Shown here: positions 32,186 through 44,700 of the stretch, in pieces
How the letters are laid out: each line of letters opens with the position of its first letter
Position numbering within the stretch: position 1 is the first letter of the stretch
NCBI RefSeq assembly: GCF_024139115.2
Contig: NC_085141.1
Coordinates: 243,713,047 to 243,777,046, forward strand
DNA: 64,000 nt
Origin: Armigeres subalbatus
Lineage: Eukaryota > Arthropoda > Insecta > Diptera > Culicidae
Reading direction: 5' to 3'
Made by a program: the position numbers and the translations under genes
The notes under the pieces: generated by a model
What the model saw: the letters and a program-made list of their open reading frames with translations, nothing else
The model's database searches: none
What the model was told of the DNA's origin: nothing

Positions 32186-32463
32186 AAAGTGGGTTCCATC
32201 GACCAACGAGTTCTAACGCGGCTACGGATAGGACACACGAGACTGACACACATGAATTTCTGTTGGATAAAGCAACCCCACCAACATGCGAATGCTGTAG
32301 AACAATCGTAGATGTTCGTCATCTGATTCTGCACTGCAGAAAATTTGAAGAAGTAAGAATAAAATTTAAAATCGACCCAGAAAGCCTATACCTGACCTTA
32401 GGAAATAATGCTGACAAGGAAAAACTCAAAGGTGCAGCCCAATCGGGTTGTACGCAAAAGTGA
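32186..32463 (+). pseudogene. Non-LTR retrotransposon C-terminal tail with zinc-knuckle-like motif
   Basis: The plus strand reads LTRLRIGHT in one frame. One base later in phase it continues THEFLLDKATPPTCECCRTI and VDVRHLILHCRKFEEVR. The C-x2-C...H-x4-C arrangement following 'LTRLRIGHT' is the end of the RNase H and tail region of I- or Jockey-like ORF2 proteins. A frameshift sits near 32240. About 70 bp downstream (32425-32495) recur at 36325-36400. Confidence 0.75.
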
Positions 32464-32499
32464 CGTTGAACTACGTAGCTGTATGTAATGTAGAGGTTT

Positions 32500-34840
32500 T
32501 TTGACTTTTCTGTTCGATGAGACCAAAGCAAGCGTTTTTCAAGCTCAGGGTGAATCTGTTTTCGTTGTTTATCCTGTGCTCCTGAGATTGAGTGATCATT
32601 ACGATCCCTAGTGATGTATATTATTTTTAGACCGACATTTGAAAAGGAAGATGAAAATAAAATTTTCAAATAATCGAGGAATGACAACACTCTCAAGCGA
32701 TCACATATCCAAATTGTCAATTGATAAAAAACTGCAGCAGTAGGCAGAAAATAAGCCACAAACTTACAGAATGAAAGTAGGATGATTGAATAACAGAGGA
32801 CAGACCAGCTCCAAGTGATTTGGAAAAATATTATAACACGGGACTGAATGATGGACCAGTAAAAGATTTTTAATCTAGTTACTTTACTTTCAACTACAGA
32901 ATTTGCCAATTGAAAAAAAGGAAATCGTGTTATGATTTTCCGTCAAGCACCAGATTAAAACTTAAAATATTGTTGCTGCCAACTTGCGTTTAGAAGTTGT
33001 ACTTTAATCAACATTCATTCCATGATCGAACAATCGCTTATCTGCTCTTTACATTGACAATCGTTTGTTCGATTACTCAATTAAAATACTTTGCTGCAAT
33101 ATATGCATTCGACTACATCACCAAGAAAGGGGTACGATATTAAATGTTCAATTTGATTGAAGCATCAAAATGCCAACATTCCCCAGAAAAAAGTAAATTG
33201 AAGCTACCGATTTGCATCCTCCCACCAGATGTTAGGACGTTGCTTCGGGTTTAAGAGAAGACTTATGCACCTCCTCCAGCATGCGATCATTTGCTTCATG
33301 TTTGTCTTCCGTCATTAGTTTACGTCTTATTTACATTTCATTTGAATCCTTGTGCTGAGTGTCGTCTTGCTCCAAACGTTATGCTCTTGCTGACTGCCCG
33401 GAGCCGGGAGACAGACAGTCGATGCATAAACCACCTACAACAAAGAGCAATGGATAGCACCTTATGCACCACGTTGTGGTTCTCACTATGGCAAAGATTA
33501 CCCACTCAAAAGCTCTAAAGATTGTGATGTCTTGTTTTGAAATGCGTGCGTTGAGGTTCCAATGCTGAGCTGGGATTTAGAAAATGTTGTGAAATCAGCC
33601 TCCAGCAGAATTGTTCGTGTTGGAATGAGTTGATAACTATGTAGTGAGGAATAATTTATGAATGTAGACGAACTTCAAATCAGCATCTTTGGTAAATTGG
33701 CTTCATTTGTTAAGATGCACCAACCAATGTCCAAGATGAAGATGAGCTCTCAATGAAGAAGTTGTGTTTGGGAAGTTTGTTTAATCTCATATTGTGTATG
33801 ATTGTGTAGCATTTCAATGCAGTCAGACACATGTTGATAGTTTGCATCAACATGACGAACCTCTCGCAATGTAGTTTAATCAAGATATGTGTGCGTCTAA
33901 TGCGAACAAAATCGGAAATCGATTGAAAATTTGAAAGAATTTGTGTTATAAGCTTTTACGCGGAGAAGCTGTTATTAATTTCTCGATCTACTTCAATTTC
34001 TACATCTCTTTTAATACATCTGATTTTTGTGGTTTTTGTATAAGAAACTGTCATTTTCGTGTATGGTATGGAAAACGCCGAAAAGCAATAGCACATTTAT
34101 TGAATCAAATTAGCTAACGATCGAAATTCATTAGAATGAAGATTAGCTTCGGAAAAAAAACTGTTCGATAGCAATTATTACTGAAATGACTTTAATACTC
34201 ATTAAAGATCACTTTAAAAGTCCAGTCCAGTCGAAAGTGAAAACAAACGCCAGTGCTCGCATCAGAGAAATCCCATTGTCAACTGTTATCCTATTAAATC
34301 CAAATATTCAATGGCGATTACCTAGAAATAAACGTAATCTCAGCATACAAACGCCATTGATAGTCTCTTTGACACCTCCCAGTTCTGTAGAACATATCAT
34401 TACACGGCTGATTAATAACTCATTAGCTTTGCGCGTGGCTGATGCAAACATTCGATATGTAGACACTGCTGCTGTTGCGAAGGTTGTGTTGTTTGTGAAA
34501 AGGCGTCACCCCCGCTAAACGAAGACAAGCAAATGATTAATTAAATATGACCCCAACTGCCGTGCCGCGAGCAAGCCAAAGGCTGGTGAACGCTTTCGCA
34601 GAATCCGTTTGAATTATGCCAGTTGCTGACATGTTGAACATCACTGCGTATCGCGTTGTTGTTGTTGACGTTGTGATTAGTGGATGCTGACTTTTGCTCA
34701 AAGTCGATATGACGATGAATGAGTGCGATTTTACTCACAAATCTGGCAGCAAACCATCGAAGGGGAACGAGTGTAATGCGGACACCTGTAATGTTACTTG
34801 GGAAACTTTAAGGTACTGAGGAAATGTCTCGTCATGTATT
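32500..34840. other. Unassigned AT-rich DNA
   Basis: No gene or bounded element is supported over this 2.3 kb. Open frames at 32319-32909 (minus) and 34186-34518 (plus, 110 codons) show no family signature, splice context or repeat pattern. This is one of the better candidates for unique, non-transposon sequence. Confidence 0.4.
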
Positions 34841-34843
34841 TTT

Positions 34844-35158
34844 TGTCTTTCTCGTATATTAAGTGTACGGAAAAGCTAAAAGAACACGCCAAAATCAAAC
34901 TGTTTATAGAAAACCCGGAGAATCATAGTGTCTTATAACATACTTCAGTTCGACGAGTTGATGTGATGTCAATTTGTCCGTGTGTACATGTATATGTGCA
35001 CAAAAATGCTAAATTATTTTTTTGGGCACTTGTTACTGATTTGCTTATAATGCAATACTATGCATTCGACATCCCATTTGCTTCCAATTGAATCAGATCG
35101 GACTATAGGCTCAAAAGTTATAGCCAACATATTGTTTTAAGAAGGTACGAGAAAAGCA
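34844..35158. mobile_element. MITE of the tgcctttctcgta family
   Basis: The left tgtctttctcgta and right tacgagaaaagca are short inverted ends. The interior has a tccgtgtgtacatgtatatg stretch and a cagttcgacgagttga motif, as in the copies at 57396-57799 and 62345-62660. Confidence 0.55.
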
Positions 35159-35584
35159 CCATTACTGCAAGGTGGATAAATCAAAGTTTTATAATCAGGT
35201 ACTTCGATGGCTTTAGAAATCAATTTATGTATTTTTTTACAAATTTATTGAAATAACTGAATTACACAACTGAAAGCTGAAACGGAATATACGGCCGTTT
35301 TACTCCCATCTCCCATACCTAGTAAACAACATCTATTCAGGATGTCGTCGCGTCAAGATCAAACGATATTATTATCCAGACTCGTTCAGCACATGGCTTC
35401 TGTATGAAGTAGAGACAATACATTTTCTACTCGGCAAACGATGATGAAAATGAATGACGATTGTGTTAAGCTATACAAGTGTATTTTCACTTGTTTGTCG
35501 GAAATTAATTCAACAATGGAATGTTTTGTAAAGCGTTTATTACCAATGTTCAATTGTAATACGAATCAAAATTGTGAGGAAATA

Positions 35585-36086
35585 GGGTAACCGTACCCTT
35601 AGTGGAGGTAGCACCAATAGTGGAGGTAGTGGGGTTTTAACGAAATTTATCATATTTATACACTTTACGGTGGTTTCAGTTGATGCGTCGTGCTTTAAAT
35701 ATCCTGTTAAATGCAACTTATCCTAATATTTTGCTTGGAAAACTATTGAAAACAATGATTTTTCTTAACAAAATTGACTCCCTTGCACCTATAGTGGTGC
35801 AACTGTACCAATAGTGGCGAGTCTCATAAGAAACCAATGGATAGCACCACTATGGGAACCAAAATTAATTTTTACCTCCACTAAAGGAACAGTGTACCCA
35901 TAGTGGTGCAAGCAATATTTGGTAATTGTTGATGTTAAATGACATCTATCTCATTTTTGTTAGCAAATTTATTAGTTTTTCTATTGACTAAGATATAAAA
36001 GCTGTAAATTTCCCATAATTATCAATTTTTAAAAAATATTTTCTTTTGTGGATCTACTAATGCCTCCACTATTGGTACCGTTACCC
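35585..36086. mobile_element. 502-bp TA-MITE, ends gggtaaccgtaccc
   Basis: It begins gggtaaccgtacccttagtg and ends with the inverted ccactattggtaccgttaccc, with TA at 35583-35584 and 36087-36088. The interior repeats short phrases such as accaatagtggaggta and ccatagtggtgcaa on both strands. A truncated copy in opposite orientation is at 62036-62341. It encodes no protein. Confidence 0.85.
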
Positions 36087-36324
36087 TATTCAATGCAGAT
36101 TGCAAACAGCAGCGGACAAAGTCTGATAAATTATCTCTTCTTCTACTACTACGGCTCTACATTCCAACTGGAACTAGACGTGCTTTTCAACTTGATGTTT
36201 TATTAGCACTTCCTCAGTTATTTATCAGGGAGACCCCTGATAAATTATCGCATACGATAATACAAACATCAAAAGTTCATTCGATTTTTTCAAAAAACAA
36301 CTGGATATTACAACAAATAGGTAA

Positions 36325-36400
36325 AAACTCGGAGGTGCAGCCCAATGGAATTTTTCGCAAAGGTGACTTAGAACTACATAGCTGTTTGTAATGGAATTAT
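36325..36400 (+). repeat. Second copy of the 32425-32495 segment
   Basis: ggtgcagcccaatgg...cgcaaaggtgac...gaactacatagctgt matches 32430-32490 with a few substitutions. It may be a 3' fragment of the same non-LTR family. Confidence 0.6.
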
Positions 36401-36553
36401 TACTAGCAAATCAGCATCATTCGTTGCTCGGAATCGGCGCTTTTGCTTTTCAAATGCCAAATATTGCAGCACCGCACCACACATTCAACATTGACTCAAG
36501 AACAATTGCTTTGAATTTCTACACAACTAGGTATATGTTTTTTGTTGTTGTAT

Positions 36554-36580
36554 TGCGTTGCGTTGCGTTGCGTTGCGTTG
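36554..36580. repeat. Pentanucleotide microsatellite (gcgtt)n
   Basis: Five consecutive gcgtt units follow a short gtt run. Confidence 0.9.
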
Positions 36581-36599
36581 TAACGGAGTATTTCGTAGA

Positions 36600-37950
36600 T
36601 TGCATACTGATAGCTGTCATGTATATTCTTTAACTTTCTTACCCCAACTGCTTATGGATTACTATTTGGGAATTAATAGCAACCCAATTGGAGGTCCAAA
36701 ATGATAAAGCATGAAAACTACCATTGCCGGCCACGCCCGTCTTCTCCGTTACTAGGGAAGGGAAGGAAATGATGATATGACATCTACTTAGTGAGAGGCC
36801 AGCGACTCACCGACGCCCTCATAGATGTCAAGGAGTTGGATGGTTGGTAGGGAATTTAGTTTTGGGATATCATCATAAGCAAATGATATGATAAGTTTAT
36901 TCATACGTTGGGAGTGACCATGCTAAGAAATTTATGTCACTCCGTTTTCCTAGATGTTTAACTTCCTGGGATGGGACAAGGTATTAGACTTGCCCTGGCT
37001 AATAAGCCTAGGTTTAAGCGCCATTGCTCGCTCTCTGAAACGAGAATACAAGAATCATATATGGAAAACCCCTCCCCGCATTGCTAATGTCAAATTCAAA
37101 CTAAAAGTATTTATGTCAAGGATTGAGTGTACTTATTGCCCCTCTTTGAAAACATTATTCGCTCTTGTCTAGGTATATATAAATGATATTATGTACATCC
37201 ACAGACATTAATACGTGCTACGTTCTTGAATTTCCTAACGCTTGAAAAACTACAATTGTATCTTTTCATTATAATGCATTTGTAATTAGTTGTCCAAAAC
37301 CATGGACAACATTTATTGCCGTTAACATAACATAATCTTGTCACGTAAACCGCATCTTGTCACGTGTTCACAAAATGGTATAAAAAATCAATGAATGAAA
37401 TAATCTAGTTTAAGGTGCAACATTTATATCCTGTTCATTATATTTTTTCTCATGAGGAATCTATTTTAAAGCTGAAGTTAATATGAGATTTCTCAATCGT
37501 ATAATTTACAGTTCAATCAACAATTCAATTATGCTAAATATTATGCTATTGAAAAAAATAATTACTTCAATTTCGATCGCTTTAAACGCGTTCAATTGCC
37601 GCTACCAGTGTTCAGCTTAAGAGAATCTTTAATTCTAATAAACTTTAACCTGCGATTAATGTAATCTCTCCTTGAATTGCCTACTCCAAGACGAGTTAGA
37701 TTCTCAATCCGATCGAGGATGTTTCCAGGTTGGAAAAAATCAATCTCTATGGGCTCTGTCTGTCATTATGTCCACCAGCTAAAATATTAGTAATTAAAAT
37801 AACAGTAAATAACAATAAAATAAAATAAAATAACAATGAATATACAATGGATGAACATTATTTCCAACTGGTAATAAGAGCAACCGCTTATGTAGGAGTG
37901 ATACGAGGAACAATAATTCATGCGAGTATTCTGATTTTTGCATGTATACT
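36600..37950. other. Unassigned DNA
   Basis: The part at 36720-36940 (ggccagcgactcaccgacgc) is GC-richer and may belong to a repeat family, but I cannot define ends. The rest is AT-rich without supported features. A small aaaat run lies at 37813-37833. Confidence 0.35.
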
Positions 37951-37953
37951 CAA

Positions 37954-38234
37954 CTTCGGAGATGGCTTCTCAGTCCCGACAAAATCAAAACACTGCTATC
38001 CAATCCCGTCCAACGCTTCGGCTCGTCTGGGACCCTCCTCAGGGACTCAACTCCTACAGGTCCATCCTCAACTGTGGCTCTGCTGAACCATTGATTGTCA
38101 CGAAGCAGAACCACAGTCAAGGACAAACCCGCAAGAATTGAGTCCCCGAGGAAGGCTCCAAACGGACCGAAACGCTGGACAAGATCAAACAACAGTGCCT
38201 TGACCCCGCCAAGACTTCAAAGCCATCTCCGAAG
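37954..38234. repeat. 281-bp fold-back repeat with cttcggagatggct ends
   Basis: cttcggagatggcttctcag at 37954 is answered by the inverted agccatctccgaag at 38221-38234. The two halves pair imperfectly along their whole length (for example gggactcaactcctac against gcaagaattgagtcccc). It is a decayed fold-back. The overlapping open frames on both strands reflect its GC content. Confidence 0.7.
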
Positions 38235-38449
38235 CATTAAACTACAGTCGAAATTAATTGTATACGCAACTACTTGGTTTTGTCGATGGCTTTAATTTTA
38301 AGGCACGAACTATATAGAATATGAGTTAGATCTATGAGCTGGGCGTACTTAATAATCACTGGAAACGTCACTATAGCAACGATTCGTTAAAATACAATGT
38401 CAAACTTGCTTTGAGGAAAAAAAAACACCCTTTGATTACAATCCATTTA

Positions 38450-38749
38450 GGCTGTGAACCATTCCACCGATTCGTCCAACTTTCAGTCAAAATTTGACAT
38501 TCCGATGGTTATTTTCCCATCTTGGTTAAAATTTTACTCCGAAGCCGACCCACTTGAGTTTTGACAGATTGATAGTTATTTAGAATGAAATGGATTTGGC
38601 GCCAATTTTCTCGCGAACAAAGTTTAACTATCGAACTGTCAAATCTAACCATGCTCCGGAGCAGGGTTATTTTTAACCACGGCGAAATAATCATCGAACT
38701 GTCAAATTTTAACTAAAAGTCAAACGAATCGGTGGAATGGTTCACAGCC
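38450..38749. mobile_element. 300-bp PIF/Harbinger-type MITE
   Basis: It starts ggctgtgaaccattccaccg and ends with the inverted cggtggaatggttcacagcc. It is flanked by tta at 38447-38449 and 38750-38752. A TTA duplication with GG...CC ends is diagnostic for PIF/Harbinger. The ends match over 26 bp perfectly; further inside, aactgtcaaat-type segments pair loosely. It is non-coding. Confidence 0.85.
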
Positions 38750-38754
38750 TTAGT

Positions 38755-39580
38755 GCAACATTTCAGAAACTTATATGTTGCATGTTGATTACGCAATGTC
38801 TTAGAAGATAATAGAGGATTCACAACTTCTAACACCCAACACGCACGCAAAATAAAATTAAATCCTCAGAAAAATCATTTAAATCGCCCTACCCTAATGT
38901 ATATTGGAATGAACTCACCGAATCGCTCACTCGAACCATTTACCATCAGTACATTTCTTCCTGCTGCAACTGTACTTCAGATATCCTAACGGCAAGCGAC
39001 TGCGATTACTTCATGGTTTTCTCGTCCGGCCTTCGCATCGTTGCTTTCCAGTCCATGGTTAGTTTGAACTTTGGGAACCAGAATGCAGAAGTGCTTCACG
39101 ATTGATCGACGATGTCATCGTCTCCTCGTACTAGGCAGCTTACATACCGTTGGAGATGCTGAAGGATTCCATATAATTTTCAATTTTTCCTTTTCAATTC
39201 AAAAATTTCACCAGCCGAACGTCAAATTTTGATGAAAAAATCACACACTCTTGATTTCTGTGAAATCAATTGCGACCAGTTGCAATCACAGCTTCCTTCG
39301 ATCCGTTATATGTTTTTTGTTGTTGTATTTTAGATTAAGTATCACCGTGAATTTATTCAAAGATTCACATTTATGGAACATCGCATCGGATCATCACCTT
39401 TTATTTTATAAAATTGTGATTCTAAAAAGAACCGTTTTGCCTTCATCGTATTCAAAGTATACGCAAATGCTATATGATCACTCCAAAACCAAACTATTGA
39501 TAGAAGGCTCGGAGACCCATGTTGTTGTATACCAAACGACCAATACCAATGTCTGTTATGTGTTTTTTTTATAGAGGGGT
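38755..39580. other. Unassigned DNA with a tail of the tgcctttctcgta family
   Basis: At about 39400-39545 the phrases gatcactccaaaaccaaac and gctcggagacccatgttgtt resemble, in the reverse sense, the 57700-57760 part of that MITE family. No complete element can be delimited. Confidence 0.35.
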
Positions 39581-39810
39581 CAAGGGAAATCTGCAATCTG
39601 CAATCAATCAATCTGTGGGGTTGACGGAACGCCAGACCTACTAAACCCACCCAAGCAACGGAAGGTTACTTGAGTTACCCTCTCTACGAATACCTTGGTT
39701 CCCCCAGGAACTGCCTCCCAGCATTACTTCTGGGGGATAGGCAGTACTTAACGTACTCGCTCATTTAAGCTCACACAGGCACTCATCCCGTATGAGTATT
39801 ACCTGCACAA

Positions 39811-39827
39811 CCCCCCCCCCCCCCCCT
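39811..39827. repeat. C17 homopolymer next to a hAT-like taaatccggccctg end
   Basis: Seventeen consecutive C are followed by ctaaatccggccctgg. Its complement, cagggccggattta, is a common hAT-type terminus. Only this one end was found here. Confidence 0.6.
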
Positions 39828-39848
39828 AAATCCGGCCCTGGCTCTAAC

Positions 39849-40902
39849 TAACCAATCACAAGTTGGTCATGCTCGTCGACTGCTGCTCGGCGCGCCAGAT
39901 TCTCTGCAAGCTGCAGGCAATCTGAATAGTTGCAGACGAAACTGCGTTCCACTTCTCTACCGCTTGGCACATCCTCTGGATAACGGTATCCGGGGTTGTG
40001 TTCCGAACGTAAACGTCTATCATAGCATCGAAACGATGACATACAAACAGTGTGTGCTCTGCAGTTTCGTCAACACCTGGGCAGTCAGAGCAGACGGGGA
40101 TCTCCGCGTGCCCAAACCTGGCCAGCCCGACTGGGATCATGCTCGCTATCACGCAGGCTGCATCGTGTAATATCGTGCGGTAGGCAGATATCACTCTGAG
40201 ACACATTAAGCGGTATGTGCTCTCCAGCTTCCGCAGGTAACTGGTTACCCCCAGAACTCTCGCCCAGATCAGGCCGCCGTACCTAAGAAAAGATACGGCA
40301 ACGCCTGCCAGTAGCCTACGTCTACTGGCACACACCTTGGATCTGTTGGACATCATCCTCGATAATGCCGCAACAGCAGTCGAAGCTCTCTTGCACGCAT
40401 ACTCGACATGGCTGGCGAAGGTCAGCTTGTCGTCTATTACGACTCCGCTTTGATGCGATCGCGACTTCACCCACGAGAATCACTGCAACTTGCGGTTGTT
40501 GACGATAACCACCTCCGTTTTATGTTGAGCGAGCTGCAGGCCTCTAGCGCTCATCCAATCTTCCACCGTGCTGATAGCGTGTGCTGCGGTCAGTTCTACC
40601 TCGGAAATTGACTCCCCGTAGACCTCCACGGTTACGTCATCTGCGAAGTCGACGATCTTAACACCAGGAGGGAACTTTAGTTTCAGAACCCCGTCATACA
40701 TAAGGTTCCATAGTACCGGGCCCAGTACTGAACCTTGCGGATCTCCTGCGGTAATAGGTACGCGTCTCTGACCGGCATCGGTCTCGTATAATAGTACCCG
40801 GTTCTGGAAATGCCTTTCCAAAATCCGGTACAGGCCCACCGGCAGGCTTAGCCGGTATAACGAGAGCGCGATGGCATCCCAGCTTGCGCTGTTGAACGCG
40901 CA
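39849..40902 (-). pseudogene. R1-clade-like non-LTR retrotransposon, RT and C-terminal tail
   Basis: The minus strand encodes the second half of reverse transcriptase and the C-terminus. Motifs in order are AFNSASWDAIALSLYRLSLP, GDPQGSVLGPVLWNLMYDGV and the catalytic VDFADDVTVEV. These are followed by GVVIDDKLTF, a long helical segment and the zinc-knuckle-like CSDCPGVDETAEHTLFVCHR. An in-frame TGA at about 40480-40482 with a local frame excursion interrupts it. The 3' untranslated region probably runs to about 39600. The upstream (N-terminal RT and endonuclease) part is missing: at 40902 the sequence changes abruptly into the plus-strand RTE-like element. Clade assignment rests on the tail layout typical of R1-group elements. 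Confidence 0.8.
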
Positions 40903-41717
40903 GGTAGGAAGGGAGGAAATGTTTAGACCGGTCATCGGACCGGATAGTCTGCACACCGTATCGAATGACAACGGCCAACGATGCATATGCTTCGCAGCCT
41001 CTCGCGGAATGGTTGTCCGAAGCACCTTCTTTCCTCGCAAAAATATCCACAAGGCCACATGGAGATCACCTAACCAAGAAACGGAAAACCAAATCGACCA
41101 CGTTCTAATCGACGGTAAATTCTTCTCCGACATCACGAACGTCCGCACTTACCGCAGTGCGAATATTGAATTCGACCACCACCTCGTTGCAGTATGCCTG
41201 CGCTCAAAACTCTCGACGGTGTACAACACGCGCCGAAGTCGGACGCCGCTGCTTAATATTGGTCGGCTACAAGACGGTAGACTAGCCCAAGAATACGCGC
41301 AGTAGCTGAAAATGGCACTCCCAACGGAAGAGCAGCTAGGCGCAGCGTCTCTTGAAGATGGCTGGAGAGATATTCGATCCGCCATTGGTAGTACCGCAAC
41401 CGCTGCACTTGGCACGGTGCCCCCGGATCAGAGAAACGACTGGTATGACGGCGAATGTGAGCAGTTAGTAGAAGAGAAGAATGCAGCATGGGCGAGATTG
41501 CTGCAACACCGCACGAGGGCGAACGAGGCACGATATAAACAAGCGCGGAACAGACAAAACTCGATTTTCCGGAGGGAAAAGCGTCAGCAGGAAGATCGAG
41601 ACCGTGAAGAGACGGAGCAACTGTACCGCGCTAATAACACACGAAAGTTCTACGAGAAGTTAAACCACGTGCCACGTGCCACAGCCTGATATGTGCAAGG
41701 ACATAAACGGGAACCTT
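40903..41717 (+). pseudogene. RTE-like element, 5' part: endonuclease end and linker
   Basis: Motifs are NAQVGREE, then ENQIDHVLIDGKFFSDITNV, EFDHHLVAV (S of SDH replaced by F), QRNDWYDGECEQLVEEKNAA and RKFYEKLNHVPR. A stop near 41305 (EYAQ then stop) splits two open parts of 144 and 125 codons. The element is 5'-truncated at about 40903. It continues at 44721 after a 3.0-kb insertion, because MCKDINGNL before the break joins LTNEREVIQRW after it. The His and Asp motifs are largely kept, the Ser is not. Confidence 0.85.
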
Positions 41718-44700
41718 TACCATGTTTTTCAATGGTGAATCGGCAAGCACTACACAACAAATTTGCGAGCTGTTCGCCGCCAAATTTGCCAGCGTATTCG
41801 AAATCGAGAGTATATCCGTAGATCAGGGGTGGCATTGTGCATCTCGATTCGAACGTAATTCTATCGAGTCGAACATGTTTGGCATTACGGGTTTCGATTC
41901 GATCTCGAAAACGACTCATCGTTCGAGTATGCTCGAGGAGGTACAAGAATAACGAGATGTTTTGGCATTATGGATGCTCGATAGCACACTGAAAAACGAC
42001 TCAAGTCGAATGAAAAACACTCGTCACCTTTTTAGCTTTCGAATGTTGTTCGAGAGTCATTTCTTGCTGAAAGGTTTTAATTATAATTTGTTATTATTTC
42101 TCTACGAGAAGAGAATAAATGTTTTATTATTGTTTCTTGAGGAAAACAATGTCATAAGTATACATACTTTTACAGTTCCCTGACAATATGCAATTTCCAA
42201 TTATCCCGAAATCCGCATAAAAACGACTTCAACTAAAATCGGTTTTTCGTAGTTTTCACGTTTTCGATAAACCGCGTGAAAAATCCATGAGGAAAATCTG
42301 CGTAAAAACGTATTTATTCCACAATCTACTTAAAAATAAATGAGTTAAATAAAAAAAACGCGCATCAGATTCAAGTGCATTTAACTAAAACACATAGAAA
42401 CATCAAAGTAATTAATTATCGAATCCTTCTTTAGCTTCCTATTATTTAGCTCAAAATTGGATCTATGGCATAAATTCGAAAAAACATAAAACTTATAATT
42501 TGTGTCGTAACAATATCTCAATTTACAAAACTTGTCGTATCGGCATAATGTTTTAATCGGTTGCAACTGCTCAATAAATAATATTGATTTTTAAAGTCAT
42601 CGAGCACAATTTGCTTGTTTATAAATTAACTGTCAATTCATGCCATGAAGGATGCCTATCCAACAGGCAACATACTACACGCAGATGAAATTACTCTTAT
42701 TCTCTCTGTTTACTCACATTCGCCATGCGCTGAAGGTTGTCTCTCCTGCAGGAGGCAGACTAAACACGGAGACAGCTATCTCTTATTCTCTCTGTTTACA
42801 TTCCGTTTGACAGAACATACTCGATTGAACTAGTACAACACCATTCGAAATCTTGTACTGCGACTGAATGAAGTCGAACGAAATACATAATGCCGCAATT
42901 TTTTCGAAACGAATCGAAAAACTTACGAATCGAGTGATTCGATTCGAGATGCGCAATGTCACCCCAGATTTCCACAGCAGTGGCTAACGTTCCCTTGGCC
43001 AACCAAACTCTTAGTTTTGTTGATGTTGATAGAGAAAGAATCATGAAAGCTGCTTCGCAGCTTAAATCTTCTTATAAGCTAGGACCAGATGGCGTTCCAT
43101 CGATTTTTTTGAAGAAATGGATTTCCTGGATGCTGGATCCGCTGCTTAAAGTATTCCAGTGCTCTCTCGCTAGTGGAATTTTTCCCGTGTCTTGGAAAAT
43201 GGCCGAGATGTTTCCTGTGCACAAAAAAGGAAACAAACGCGACATCAACAATTACAGGGGAATCACTTCGCTATGCGTTATATCAAAGCTTTTTGAATTG
43301 ACTGTTATGGAATCACTAAATGCTCACTGCAAGCAGTATATAAACGCCGATCAACATGGTTACACCGCTGGACGCTCTACAACATCTAATCTGCTTTGCT
43401 TAACGTCATACATAACTGATCAAATGATTACTCGGACCCAAACGGACGTAATATACACAGATTTATCCGCAGCATTCGACAAACTGAACCACAAAATCGC
43501 CATTGCGAAACTTGATAGATTAGGTGTCGGTGGAAACGTCCTGAATTGGTTTCGTTCATATCTCTCTGAGCGAAGACTTACCGTTGCTTTGGATGACTTT
43601 CGGTCAACTATTTTCAGTGCAACATCCGGTATACCTCAAGGCAGCCATCTTGGACCGCTCATATTCCTCCTGTACTTTAACGACGTCCATCATGTCATCA
43701 AAAGTCCGAGATTAACTTTCGCAGATGACTTAAAAATGTTTTTGCGCATCAGGTCACTCGATGACTGCAAATTTCTCCAGGATCAGATTAACGCCTTTGC
43801 GGATTGGTGCTCCATCAATAGATTGGTAGTGAATCCTGCTAAATGCACGGTCATTACCTTCTCCCGGAAAAAACAGAATATTGATTTTGACTACAAGCTA
43901 CACGACACAACTATAGAACGCGTTCACAGTGTTAAAGACCTTGCGTCCTATTGGATTCGCAGCTGACTTTCGGGAATCACATCTCAAGTGTCGTGGACAA
44001 AGCCTCCAGAGCTCTTGGATGTATCTTTAAAATTGCAAGAAACTTTTCTGACGTATATTGCCTAAAATCTCTGTATTGCTCACTTGTACGTTCCACCCTC
44101 GAATACTGTTCCGCGGTCTGGAACCCTAATTACAACAATGCTGCTGAACGGATAGAATCTATTCAACGTCGTTTCTTGCGCTTCGCCCTCCGCAGGTTAC
44201 CTTGGAATAACCCACTCCAGTTGCCAAGCTACGAAAGCCGATGTCAGCTTATCGGTCTCGAGCCTCTGAGTACTCGACGGAATGTATGCCGAGCTATGAC
44301 TGTGGCCGATGTGTTGCAGGGCAGGATCGACTGTGGAACCATCTTGCAACAAATCAACATCGGCGTACAACCCCGACCGCTGCGTAATAATATAATGCTT
44401 CGCCTACCGATCCGTCGAACTAACTACAGATGTGGCAATGCTATTCATGGCCTACAACGAGTTTTTAACAGAGTGGCGGCGATGTTCGACTTCCACTTAA
44501 CAAGAAATGTGCTAAGGAGGAGATTCTACACCGTATTCAGTGATAGAGGTCATTGACGCAGCACTAAAGCTTAGATTATTTAATTTTTTTATGATTAATA
44601 TGTGATGTTTAATTTGTCCGTAACGAATCTTATTTATTATATACATATATTTTTTTACACATCATTGGGATTAGTCTGTAGTCTGTTGGTGTTATATTTA

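Noticed and set aside
34186..34518. 110-codon plus-strand ORF
   Set aside because: No recognisable domain or splice context; kept only as unassigned DNA.
37847..38295. Overlapping 60-80-codon frames on both strands
   Set aside because: They arise from the fold-back repeat at 37954-38234, whose two halves are complements.
41722..41952. 76-codon ORF as an independent gene
   Set aside because: Its first ~35 codons are the N-terminal piece of the interrupted non-LTR ORF2; the rest is MITE sequence.
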